Below are positions 24,590 to 32,564 of a stretch of 64,000 bases of DNA, one piece after another; position 1 is the first letter of the stretch, and each line of letters opens with the position of its first letter. The position numbers were made by a program, and so were the translations under genes. This DNA comes from Microcaldota archaeon (lineage in GTDB: Archaea; Micrarchaeota; Micrarchaeia; Micrarchaeales; CABMGC01). The stretch spans positions 93,381 through 157,380 of the forward strand of contig JAKASP010000001.1 of assembly GCA_021818995.1 (NCBI GenBank). The letters run 5' to 3'. The notes under the pieces are model-generated. The model did not search any database, had not been told where the DNA came from, and saw only the letters and a list, made by a program, of their open reading frames with translations.

Positions 24590-25608
24590 AGGTCGCTTCA
24601 ATCTTTTGTGGAATCGGGGGAACTGATGTTGGGATGACAGGTGGCTTTCATTTTCTGGGTAAATTTTATCCAAAATTACCTGTAGAGATAGTATATGCAA
24701 ATGATAACTATGTTGAGGCATGCAATATTTTCGAATCTAATTTCAAGCTCGATTGCGATCGAAGAGACATTAGGGGTGTGTTACCAGACGAAATACCAGA
24801 CCACGATGTACTTACTGCCGGATTTCCTTGCCAATCATTTTCGATAGTCGCTCAAAACCCACCCCGGCTGGGATATACGTCGGTGGAAGGAAAACTTTTC
24901 TTTGAAATAGTCAGAATCCTTAAAGACAAACAGCCGAAAGCATTTATTGCAGAGAACGTTAAGGGCATTCTTTCTGCCAATAAAGGGCAGGCACTTCCGC
25001 TGATCCTGCAAGAACTAACCGATGCCGGTTACAACGTAACGTATAGGCTACTTAATGCGGCGGAATGGGGCGTGCCTCAAAAGAGAGAGAGAGTATTCAT
25101 CATAGGAATAAGAAAGGACATAAAGGCAGAACTTAATTTTCCAGTGCTGAAAAAGATAAAGAAGGTGATTCCACTAAAGAAAGTGATATTGAAAAGTTCC
25201 GAGGTGGAAAGCAGGTACTTCTTCAGTAAAAGAGCGGTAGACGGACTAATCAAATCCAGTCCTATTATGAATAAGGGCAGGGCACAGAACATTAATGGAC
25301 CGTGCTCAACGGTTACCTCGCACCTCTCCAAAGTCAGTTTGAACAGCGTAGATCCCGTACTGAAGGTTGGCAAAAGATACAGGAGGTTCACTCCAAGAGA
25401 AGTAGCTAGAATCCAGTCCTTCCCGGAAAGCTTCAAGCTTGTAGGAAGCGATTTTCACCAGTATAAAGGAATTGGAAATGCGATACCGCCCGTATTAATG
25501 TGGTACGTTGGCAAAGAAGTCATTGAGGTCATAAAGGAAGCCGGAAGAGCAAAAGCTAAAGCTGATTCACGCTATGCTCCCATACCCGTATTACTCTCCA
25601 ACCAGTAG
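24577..25608 (+). CDS. DNA (cytosine-5) methyltransferase, second copy
   Basis: 343 residues. Motif I FCGIGG (10-15), IV GFPCQSFS with Cys85, VI ENV (126-128), VIII PQKRERVFIIG (167-177), IX ARIQSFP and X KGIGNAIPP. It differs clearly from the first copy, so the two are not recent duplicates. A pair may be needed if the site is asymmetric and each strand has its own methylase, which is inference. Its 3' end overlaps the convergent vsr gene by 53 bases. Confidence 0.95.
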   Translation: MGKIKVASIFCGIGGTDVGMTGGFHFLGKFYPKLPVEIVYANDNYVEACNIFESNFKLDCDRRDIRGVLPDEIPDHDVLTAGFPCQSFSIVAQNPPRLGYTSVEGKLFFEIVRILKDKQPKAFIAENVKGILSANKGQALPLILQELTDAGYNVTYRLLNAAEWGVPQKRERVFIIGIRKDIKAELNFPVLKKIKKVIPLKKVILKSSEVESRYFFSKRAVDGLIKSSPIMNKGRAQNINGPCSTVTSHLSKVSLNSVDPVLKVGKRYRRFTPREVARIQSFPESFKLVGSDFHQYKGIGNAIPPVLMWYVGKEVIEVIKEAGRAKAKADSRYAPIPVLLSNQ

Positions 25609-25912
25609 ATCTTAAGTGTTTGTTTACTTGTCTGTCTCTTTCCATATTCTTCCTTATTTTCGGGATCCAATAACTTTTGCGAGATTTTGGAGCTGTGTAG
25701 TGCTCTAGACATCCGTGCCAGAAGCAGCCGTCAATGAAGATTACTATTTTCGCTTTTTTGTTTGCAAAATCAGGGTTGCCATATATTCCATTTGGTTGAT
25801 GCGCAAAGCCTAAAATTCTGAGAGGTTTTTTAAGTTTAAGTTCAGGAATTGTATGAGATCTTTTTATTCTAGACATGTTGTAGCTTCTTTGTTTGGCAGT
25901 CAGAACGTCCAT
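25556..25912 (-). CDS. vsr: Very-short-patch repair endonuclease Vsr
   Basis: 118 residues, somewhat short at the C-terminus. Family motifs: MSRIKRSHTIPE (13-24), GNPDFAN with Asp48, and FIDGCFWHGCLEH with Asp61, His66 and His71. It nicks next to T:G mismatches that arise when 5-methylcytosine deaminates, so it fits beside two C5 methylases. The end overlaps the second methylase gene on the other strand. Confidence 0.93.
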   Translation of the reverse strand: MDVLTAKQRSYNMSRIKRSHTIPELKLKKPLRILGFAHQPNGIYGNPDFANKKAKIVIFIDGCFWHGCLEHYTAPKSRKSYWIPKIRKNMERDRQVNKHLRSTGWRVIRVWEHSVNQL

Positions 25913-25915
25913 GCA

Positions 25916-26485
25916 CTAAAGCCCCACATTTTCTACTGTTTGAGCCGGCATAGGATGATTTTCTAGCCATAGTTTAAATTCTGATATGAAATTTTCCGCG
26001 CCTTTATATAGTTCGTAACAGTCTTCAAGGCTCTTGTCAAGGCTGCCGGACAAGTACCCTTTGTGTAATATCTGATTTCTGGTCATGAACAGCTGCATAA
26101 ATGAGACGGCATCATCTTGCAAGGATGTGTTATTTTGTATCTCAGAGAAACAGGCATCTTTAAAAGTTTCGCCCCATTTACCGAGGAATCTTTTAATTCC
26201 TGGATAAGATAACTGCCGTTTATCAATATCAAGCAGCCTAAACAACCCTCTTTCTAGAATTTCGGTATTCACTAACTCAGGAACTGCGGCGCTTTTAGAC
26301 TGTGCTCCGATAAACTCTTTTATTATGCTTTTTAGCTGCACTTCGATTTGACTTTCGCCACTTATAATTAGCATCTTTTTTATATTGTCCTCAAGATAAA
26401 TAGAGAATGACGGTTCTGTTTTTTGTACGTTAGATAGTACTTTGCTAAAGAAATCGTACAGATCATCGATATTTTCTAGAGGCAT
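25916..26485 (-). CDS. HEPN-like protein beside DUF262
   Basis: 189 residues, mostly helical. TRNQILHKG gives the HEPN motif Arg136-Asn137-x3-His141, the catalytic site of HEPN ribonucleases. Size and context resemble MAE_28990-type HEPN proteins, often next to DUF262 genes. It could be the RNase effector of a defence pair. It lies 3 bases before vsr and 22 bases after the DUF262 gene, all in one direction. Confidence 0.62.
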   Translation of the reverse strand: MPLENIDDLYDFFSKVLSNVQKTEPSFSIYLEDNIKKMLIISGESQIEVQLKSIIKEFIGAQSKSAAVPELVNTEILERGLFRLLDIDKRQLSYPGIKRFLGKWGETFKDACFSEIQNNTSLQDDAVSFMQLFMTRNQILHKGYLSGSLDKSLEDCYELYKGAENFISEFKLWLENHPMPAQTVENVGL

Positions 26486-26507
26486 ACTCTCGCTCTACTG
26501 AAAGAGT

Positions 26508-27677
26508 TCAGATAAGTAATTCTGAAGCTCTTCTAAGCCGCGTTTGCACATTTTTGATATCGGTTGTGCCGGTGGTGCTTGCTTGCTGGAACTCACCATC
26601 ATTTTTTAAGTTTTGCAGTTTCCTTGCATCCATATCGTGTACTTCTAGGTTTCTTTTCTTGAAAGCTTCGTTGCAAGCGGCAAAAAATACGGCTTCATAA
26701 ATGGAGATGCTGAAACGGTTAGATAATGCTGAGTTGAATGGTTTTGCTGGTAATTTTGAAGCTTTGTCTACGAAGGTCTCGAATAGTTGCTTAAGATATG
26801 TGATATCTTCTTTTTTATAATCTTTAGAAAACTGAGCGAATTTATTTAAGAATGCAATCATGGATTTCTTCTTATACTCTTCTGATTTGGCTAACATTGC
26901 AAATCCTCGAAGTAGAATTTCAACGTCTCTCATTCGCAGATCCGGCTGCTCCGAAGTCAATTTTCTCCAATTTTCATTTAGATTAATTTCTGAAAGCATA
27001 TGCAAAAACGGAGAATCAAATAAGCTCATTCGGATCTCTTGCGGAGTTAAGTTTACCCCTCCTGTGTTTAACCTGTAAAATATTTCATATATAGCTGACT
27101 CATTTGGAGGTTCTATCTGTCTTACAATTATGCTTCTTATAGTTCTGAGATCGAAAGTTTTCTTGTCGTTTGTTTCTAGAGTTGAATAATTTTTGCCATT
27201 TAATCTGCTCTGGTAGAGGTTTGATTCCAACCTTAGATTGAAATCAATAAAATACTCATTATTTGCAAATATCTCTTCGGGTATTTTGCCGTGTTTATCG
27301 AATATGCCTCTTAGTTCTATTCTTTTTTCGTCTCTCGGAAATCGCTTAGAAATGAAATAATAAATGCTTAAAAGGCGCTGTTGGCCGTCTATAACAGAAA
27401 ATTTATCTTTCTCGTTTTCATAAAGGAATATTTGAGGTATGGGAATTCCTATGATAATTGATTCTATCAATTTTGATGCTCTTTTGATATCCCAAACAAA
27501 ATTTCTTTGAAATTCGGCTATATCTATGTTGCCTTCTGTAATGAAGTTGAAAAAGGTTGCTGTATTAAAATCGTTTGCAGAAACGTTGAGTTTAAAATTA
27601 GGTGGGTAAAGATCCTCTTCTTCCTCTTCTGTTTTAATATCTTCTTTATCTATCCATTCAGAATTTTCTTCTGTCAT
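26508..27677 (-). CDS. DUF262 (ParB/Srx-like) protein
   Basis: 389 residues. After an acidic N-terminus (about 1-25), the DUF262 core reads AEFQRNFVWDIKRASKLIESIIIGIPIPQIFL, then VIDGQQRLLS (95-104). Domains of this type form the GmrS part of modification-dependent GmrSD and occur in many other defence systems; they hydrolyse NTP and cut or sense DNA. No DUF1524 nuclease (GmrD) is fused, so the partner is probably the HEPN protein. AT-rich. Confidence 0.83.
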   Translation of the reverse strand: MTEENSEWIDKEDIKTEEEEEDLYPPNFKLNVSANDFNTATFFNFITEGNIDIAEFQRNFVWDIKRASKLIESIIIGIPIPQIFLYENEKDKFSVIDGQQRLLSIYYFISKRFPRDEKRIELRGIFDKHGKIPEEIFANNEYFIDFNLRLESNLYQSRLNGKNYSTLETNDKKTFDLRTIRSIIVRQIEPPNESAIYEIFYRLNTGGVNLTPQEIRMSLFDSPFLHMLSEINLNENWRKLTSEQPDLRMRDVEILLRGFAMLAKSEEYKKKSMIAFLNKFAQFSKDYKKEDITYLKQLFETFVDKASKLPAKPFNSALSNRFSISIYEAVFFAACNEAFKKRNLEVHDMDARKLQNLKNDGEFQQASTTGTTDIKNVQTRLRRASELLI

Positions 27678-27700
27678 GAATAAGATATGTCACTCAACAA

Positions 27701-27847
27701 TTAAGAAAGTTTGTAATCAGGTCCATAACTGCTTTGGCATGCGTGTAATGCCTCACATGCCTCCCCCTGCACAATCTCCAGGGTGCTTCCCTTGATGTAC
27801 CCGTTGAATATAGAGGCGTACTTTACCAGCGCTTCTTTCCATAGCAA
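27701..27847 (-). CDS. Possible small protein or gene remnant at the island edge
   Basis: 48 codons from TTG 27847. The composition is host-like and the sequence reads as a plausible helical protein (for example EALVKYASIFNGY), unlike the AT-rich island to its left. No family recognised, no clear ribosome site. It could be a real short gene, the tail of a gene broken when the island entered, or chance. Confidence 0.25.
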   Translation of the reverse strand: MLWKEALVKYASIFNGYIKGSTLEIVQGEACEALHACQSSYGPDYKLS

Positions 27848-27875
27848 ACAAAAGCCTTTTCTTCCCTATATCTCC

Positions 27876-28742
27876 ATGCTTCCGGACTGGCTTGCCATCA
27901 AGCCCGCCAACACAGAGAAGTACGGCGAGATAAAGGATACTATAAACAACCTCGGCCTGCACACGGTCTGCGTCGAGGCGCACTGTCCCAACATAACCGA
28001 GTGCTGGAGCGCGGGCACAGCCACGTTCATGATACTCGGCGGCACCTGCACCAGGGGCTGCAGATTCTGCGCTGTAAAGAAGAGCGCAATCGGCGAGGGC
28101 ATAGACATGCTGGAACCCACTAAGCTTGCCGCGGTAATCAAGAAGTGGGGCCTTGACTACGTGGTCCTCACCTCCGTATGCAGGGACGACCTGCCAGATC
28201 AGGGCTCCGGCCACTTCGCGGCCTGCGTCAGGGAGATCAAGAAAGTACGCGCAAACACACTTGTAGAGGTACTGATACCTGACTTCAGGGGCGACGTCTC
28301 GTGCCTGCAGCGGATCGTAGACGCGAAGCCTGACGTGATAGGGCACAACATAGAGACTGTAGAGCAGCTTTCGCCACAAATCAGGGACAGGAGGGCTAAT
28401 TATTGGCAGTCGCTGAAGGTTTTGCAGACCTCCAAGCAGCTTGACAGGCGCATCTACACAAAGTCGGCCATGATGCTTGGCGTGGGCGAGACAGAGGAGG
28501 AGATAATCAAGGCGCTGCAGGACCTGCGCGCCAACGGCGTGGACTTCGTTGCCATAGGCCAGTACCTCAGGCCCTCGCAGCACCACTACGAGGTGAAAGA
28601 ATACGTGACCCCTGAGAAGTTCGAGCGCCTCAGGAAGAAGGCCCTTGAGCTTGGCTTCCTCTACGTGGCCGCAGGGCCGTTCGTCAGGAGCTCGTACAAG
28701 GCAGGGGAGTACTTCATTAAGACTCTTATGAAGAACAGATGA
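27876..28742 (+). CDS. lipA: Lipoyl synthase
   Basis: 288 residues from ATG 27876. The auxiliary cluster motif is Cys32, Cys37, Cys43 (CVEAHCPNITEC) and the radical-SAM motif Cys58-x3-Cys62-x2-Cys65. ExxLGHNIET-like and the C-terminal RSSYKAGE (Arg-Ser-Ser) are family marks. It inserts two sulfurs into octanoyl groups on the E2 protein encoded at 33929. No LipB or octanoyltransferase was seen. Separated from the other lipoate genes by a small AT-rich insertion and two genes. Confidence 0.95.
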   Translation: MLPDWLAIKPANTEKYGEIKDTINNLGLHTVCVEAHCPNITECWSAGTATFMILGGTCTRGCRFCAVKKSAIGEGIDMLEPTKLAAVIKKWGLDYVVLTSVCRDDLPDQGSGHFAACVREIKKVRANTLVEVLIPDFRGDVSCLQRIVDAKPDVIGHNIETVEQLSPQIRDRRANYWQSLKVLQTSKQLDRRIYTKSAMMLGVGETEEEIIKALQDLRANGVDFVAIGQYLRPSQHHYEVKEYVTPEKFERLRKKALELGFLYVAAGPFVRSSYKAGEYFIKTLMKNR

Positions 28743-28808
28743 GCACGCAGCTTGGATAGGGAATCATTAATACAAGAACTATTTCTTGAACTAGTTTTGT
28801 CGATAAAC

Positions 28809-29528
28809 TTATTGAAGAACTACATGATCTGTATGTGTGTAAGGTCTGTATTCTAAATCTGAATAAGTGATCACAACATCTATTCCAGTGGCTATTTCAA
28901 CTCTATCAATATCATCTAGATAAAATTGTGGAGTTTTAAAACCAGATTCTATACTACCCAGATGTTGTTCGAGATTTTGTTCAATCGGAGAATTTTGAAC
29001 CTGTTGGTTAGTTTGAAACTGCATGTTTTTCCTGTACCATTTTATCTGAATTAAAACATTCAAAGCTTTGCCTCCTGAATTTTCAACAAACCACTCGTAC
29101 CTATCGATTAAACCAAGGAACTTTGTTTCTATTTTACGAAAGTTGAGTTTCGGTTTGAGACGCTCTATTGTTTGGAAGCGTTCCGCCCGGTCTTGAACGT
29201 TTTGTTTTGCTAATGTATCTGAAATCTCTTGAAGTTTTGATGTGGTAGCATCAAGTTTCTCTGCTACATTTCCAATGTTCTGATTAAATGATTTTATCTC
29301 GTCTTGGCTTGACTGATATATTCGTTCGTTACTTGTGGCCATGATTAAAGCCAGAACATATATTGTTAGAAGTAGTGTCGTTATTTGCAGATAAAATTGT
29401 TCAAAGGCAGAGTTGCTGTATAAAAAGACAAACAAATTTGTTATTAAATAGAGAGATAGAAAACCTGCAAGAGCGAACCAACCGTTCTTGATGGTTAAAT
29501 TTTTGTACAGTCTGTCAAAATAGCTCAT
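28809..29528 (-). CDS. Two-helix membrane protein with a coiled coil, unknown
   Basis: 239 residues from ATG 29528. Two membrane helices at about 17-38 and 45-67, a coiled coil (about 78-120, NQNIGNVAEKLDATTSKLQEISDTL) and a C-terminal beta-rich domain (about 125-239). The layout resembles small DUF-type envelope or phage-exclusion proteins, but no family is recognised. AT-rich like the defence island, so probably acquired. Confidence 0.55.
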   Translation of the reverse strand: MSYFDRLYKNLTIKNGWFALAGFLSLYLITNLFVFLYSNSAFEQFYLQITTLLLTIYVLALIMATSNERIYQSSQDEIKSFNQNIGNVAEKLDATTSKLQEISDTLAKQNVQDRAERFQTIERLKPKLNFRKIETKFLGLIDRYEWFVENSGGKALNVLIQIKWYRKNMQFQTNQQVQNSPIEQNLEQHLGSIESGFKTPQFYLDDIDRVEIATGIDVVITYSDLEYRPYTHTDHVVLQ

Positions 29529-29643
29529 TAAAACACATTCCCTTCTGCCAAATTGAGTAATCATTCTTAGTTTGACAAGCCTTATTAACAAATAAGTATT
29601 ATTGTTTCTAGCTCTAGCAATCTATTTTGGCGAATGCGGTGAT

Positions 29644-30528
29644 ATGAAAGTCAGCATTGCAGGAATGCGTGATTTACGCCTAGCAGCCACGCCTAGGGGT
29701 CTGTACTCAGACAAGAGACGAAATGGCCGTATACTCGTGATCGGCGGCAGTTCTCGGTTCCACGGAGCTCCTGTCCTTGTCTCCAACGCCGCTTATCTTA
29801 CCCTTGCCGCGATGCGCACCGGAACTGGCTACGCGATAACCTGCGTGCCCAAGAGCATCGTCTCACCTGTGCGTAAACTTTCACCTAACCTGATAGTCAG
29901 GCCGCTGAGCGGCGAGAATCTGAACAGCAGGGACCTGCAGGAGCTGAAGGGCGAGGCGCAGCGTGCAGACTGCATAGTCATTGGCCCGGGGCTGGGCAGG
30001 TCCAGGGCCACGATCAGGACCATAGCCAGGCTGATCTCTTACTGTCTGAAGCTCGAGAAGAGACTGCTGATAGACGCCGATGCCATACTCGCTGTTGGCT
30101 CAGTGCACAGGAAGCTGGGCAAGAACGTGCTGATAACTCCCAACGACTCCGAGTTCCACAGGCTGAGCAAGGCAGAGCTCGTGGACAGGGAGGCGCGCAT
30201 AGAGGCTGCGAAGAAGCTTGCGATCAGACTGAACGCCAACGTCCTGCTCAAGGGCCACGTTACGATAATCAGCGACGGCAAACGCGTCAAACTCGTCGAG
30301 TCAAGGACAGCTACGCTTGCCACGATGGGCACAGGTGACGTGCTCTCTGGCATAATAGGCGGCTACATGACCCGCAACGGCAACGCGTTCGTGTCAGCGG
30401 TTGCCGGAGCCTACCTGCAGGCCAGGATAGGAGACCTGCTCTACAAGGAGAAGGGCTACCATGCGATTGCGACCGATGTACTTGACTATATTCCTAAGAT
30501 TCTGAAGAAATTCGACAGGACTGCCTGA
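29644..30528 (+). CDS. nnrD: ADP-dependent NAD(P)H-hydrate dehydratase
   Basis: 294 residues from ATG 29644 (GGTGAT 2 bases upstream). Ribokinase-like fold: VIGGSSRFHGAPVLVSNAA, VIGPGLGRS, LIDADAI, ITPNDSEF, VLLKGHVTII and ATMGTGDVLSGII with the catalytic Asp in GTGD. It repairs hydrated NADH/NADPH. The NnrE epimerase half, often fused, is not present here. Confidence 0.9.
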   Translation: MKVSIAGMRDLRLAATPRGLYSDKRRNGRILVIGGSSRFHGAPVLVSNAAYLTLAAMRTGTGYAITCVPKSIVSPVRKLSPNLIVRPLSGENLNSRDLQELKGEAQRADCIVIGPGLGRSRATIRTIARLISYCLKLEKRLLIDADAILAVGSVHRKLGKNVLITPNDSEFHRLSKAELVDREARIEAAKKLAIRLNANVLLKGHVTIISDGKRVKLVESRTATLATMGTGDVLSGIIGGYMTRNGNAFVSAVAGAYLQARIGDLLYKEKGYHAIATDVLDYIPKILKKFDRTA

Positions 30529-30574
30529 ACGAGCCTGTTTAAGCGTTGCCATGCCAATGTGAGCGGCGATAAAT

Positions 30575-30796
30575 ATGGAAAAGGGATACGCATTCCTCTG
30601 GAACTGGCTGGACACAAGAAGCGCATACTTCTGGGGAGTTGGAGTTGGGCTGATAATTGCCTGGGTAACAAGCGGCATAGCCTATTTGAAGAGCTATCAG
30701 TCTCCGGTGCTACTAGACTTGGTTATACTTGAGTTTGTTGTAAGCGTGATAATGATGGCGGTGGCATTTCTCATAAATACCAAAAGAAGAAAGTAG
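30575..30796 (+). CDS. Small two-helix membrane protein
   Basis: 73 residues, two hydrophobic helices at about 16-35 and 44-66 with a basic C-terminus (NTKRRK). No family recognised. It stands between nnrD and the convergent lplA. Confidence 0.5.
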   Translation: MEKGYAFLWNWLDTRSAYFWGVGVGLIIAWVTSGIAYLKSYQSPVLLDLVILEFVVSVIMMAVAFLINTKRRK

Positions 30797-30801
30797 AAAG
30801 A

Positions 30802-31548
30802 CTACCTGCTGAAGTTCCACGCATCTGTGGCGTAAACTGTTCTCGCAAGTTCGCTCGCCCTGCTCTCCTCCTCTCCGCTCAGGCTGCCTTGCTTGTACTC
30901 CTTGCCCTTGGTGAATCCCTTCAGCAGCGCCTCATACGTCTCCTCTATAGATGCGCTCGAATACTTCGATACCGATGTCACCCTCTCCTCAACGCTCTTT
31001 ATCATCTTGTCAGAGATCTTCTCTGCGCTCACGTTCAGCAACGAGAACATGCGCTTGACATCGGTGCTGTAGAGCACCGTTCCGTGCTGCAGGAGCACGC
31101 CCTGCTTCCTTGTCTGCGCATTTCCTGATATCTTCCTGCCCTGCACGAGTATGTCGTTTATCGGGACGAAGGTTGCCTCAATGCCAAGAGTCTTCAAGCC
31201 TGCGATTATCCAGTCGCAGATGAAAGCATAGCTTTCTCTTATTCCGTGGGGAAAAAGTGACTCAGGAGCTATGACGCTGTATGTTATCTCGCCGTCAAGG
31301 TCGTGATATACGGCGCCGCCACCAGTTATGCGCCTTATGTAATTGACGCCGAGCTCTCTGCACTTTGCCGTGTTCACTTCCTTCTCCATGCTCTGGAAGG
31401 TGCCTATGGAGACTGCGCTGGGCTTCCACCTGTAGAACCTTATCGTTGGCTCAGCCTTTCCGTCCCTCACGTGCTCCAGTATGGCCTCATCTGTGCCCAT
31501 GTTCGTGTACGCGTCGTGTATCTCCAATGGGATTACTCGCCACTTCAT
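30802..31548 (-). CDS. lplA: Lipoate-protein ligase A, catalytic N-terminal subunit
   Basis: 248 residues. RRITGGGAVYHD (lipoate site) and GRKISGNAQTRK with the catalytic Lys are present. It lacks the C-terminal accessory domain, which is a separate protein (LplB at 31910), as in Thermoplasma. It attaches lipoate (or octanoate) to the lipoyl domain of E2. ATGA overlap with the preceding DUF1801 gene at 31545-31548. Confidence 0.9.
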   Translation of the reverse strand: MKWRVIPLEIHDAYTNMGTDEAILEHVRDGKAEPTIRFYRWKPSAVSIGTFQSMEKEVNTAKCRELGVNYIRRITGGGAVYHDLDGEITYSVIAPESLFPHGIRESYAFICDWIIAGLKTLGIEATFVPINDILVQGRKISGNAQTRKQGVLLQHGTVLYSTDVKRMFSLLNVSAEKISDKMIKSVEERVTSVSKYSSASIEETYEALLKGFTKGKEYKQGSLSGEEESRASELARTVYATDAWNFSR

Positions 31549-31913
31549 CTGTATCCGTCCTCAGTGTTCTTTTTCATTCTTGCCTTGACGAGCCTCTTTA
31601 TGAGCCGGACAGGAATCTTTTTGTCCAAAGGAAGGTGTATTGCTGATTTTGTAGTAGTGTAACCTGCAAGTTCCTTCCTGTGCTCCGCAATGATTGGCGG
31701 TCGCAGGTAGAGGCCGATGTGCGTCTTCATGAGGCCGAACCATGCCACATTGCCCCTGTCGTAGCCTGGCATCCCGTAGCCTATGCTTTCCGCGGCATCA
31801 GGCGCCACCTCCCTTATCGCGGCCCTCACCTCCCTGAGCTTACCCTGAGCGCTCTTGGGCGCTCTTGCGATGTATGCGTCTACGCTCTTTGGTCCGTTCT
31901 TCATGCTCTTCAT
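31545..31913 (-). CDS. DUF1801-family protein inserted between lplB and lplA
   Basis: 122 residues. ESIGYGMPGYDRGNVAWFGLMKTHIGLYLRP is the DUF1801 core. ATGA overlaps on both sides (31910-31913 with lplB, 31545-31548 with lplA) show the three are one translational unit. DUF1801 has a frataxin-like fold, which may hint at a metal or metabolite role. The function is unknown; a link to lipoylation is suggested by position only. Confidence 0.8.
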   Translation of the reverse strand: MKSMKNGPKSVDAYIARAPKSAQGKLREVRAAIREVAPDAAESIGYGMPGYDRGNVAWFGLMKTHIGLYLRPPIIAEHRKELAGYTTTKSAIHLPLDKKIPVRLIKRLVKARMKKNTEDGYR

Positions 31914-32194
31914 TTCTTCACCGCCATCCTTATCGTCTCCGCGATCGCGTCAGGAGTTACGCCTATCAGCTCCGCGTTGTTCATCGCGAGTACCTTCGCT
32001 ATCTTGCCGGATATCTCGTCCTTCTTCGCCCTTGGGCTCGTTCCTACTAATGCCTTCTCTATCCTTGGCAGCGTCTCCTCCGGATGTAGGAAGAAATCGC
32101 CAAGGATTTGCACGCTTCTTATCTTTGGCCCGTAGACCAATCTAACGCTGACCATCTTTCCCCCTGGAACCTTCTGCTCTGCGAAGCCCTCCAC
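31910..32194 (-). CDS. lplB: LplB, accessory subunit of lipoate-protein ligase
   Basis: 94 residues from GTG 32194. KVPGGKMVSVRLVYG and VQILGDFFLHPEE match the C-terminal domain of bacterial lipoate ligase, a separate subunit in Thermoplasma needed for lipoate adenylation. It is the first gene of an overlapping lplB-DUF1801-lplA chain. Confidence 0.9.
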   Translation of the reverse strand: MEGFAEQKVPGGKMVSVRLVYGPKIRSVQILGDFFLHPEETLPRIEKALVGTSPRAKKDEISGKIAKVLAMNNAELIGVTPDAIAETIRMAVKK

Positions 32195-32244
32195 GTATGA
32201 ACTATCCGCAAAAGGTATTTAAGAATTAGGCGAGCATTCCGTGC

Positions 32245-32562
32245 ATGGCATTGCAGAAACTTGGGATAAACAGGAAGGACCTGAAGGAGGACTCGCCCAC
32301 TGGGGCTGAGGCCGGCGGGAAGAAGCTTGCCGTTGTGCTGCACAAGGGCAAGGTCTTCGCCATATACGCTGTCTGCACGCACGAAGGCGGCCCGCTTGAG
32401 GAGGGTTCCATGGATGGCGACGAGATAATCTGCCCTTGGCACTCCGGCGCATACAACATAATGACCGGCAAAGCGGACGAGAATACGAACTGGGTCCACG
32501 ACACGCCTGTGTACAAAATAGTTGAGGACAAGGCGAGCGGAGACCTCTCTGTTGAGCTTTAG
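32245..32562 (+). CDS. Rieske-type [2Fe-2S] ferredoxin
   Basis: 105 residues. Cluster ligands Cys44-x-His46 (CTHEGG) and Cys63-x2-His66 (CPWHSG). No membrane helix, so it is a soluble Rieske ferredoxin like those of dioxygenase or nitrite reductase systems. It lies between lplB and the lpd gene, converging on the latter with 2 bases between stops. Redox partner unknown. Confidence 0.93.
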   Translation: MALQKLGINRKDLKEDSPTGAEAGGKKLAVVLHKGKVFAIYAVCTHEGGPLEEGSMDGDEIICPWHSGAYNIMTGKADENTNWVHDTPVYKIVEDKASGDLSVEL

Positions 32563-32564
32563 TC

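Noticed and set aside
27753-28586. 277-codon frame antisense to lipA
   Set aside because: Shadow of lipA codon bias; no domain.
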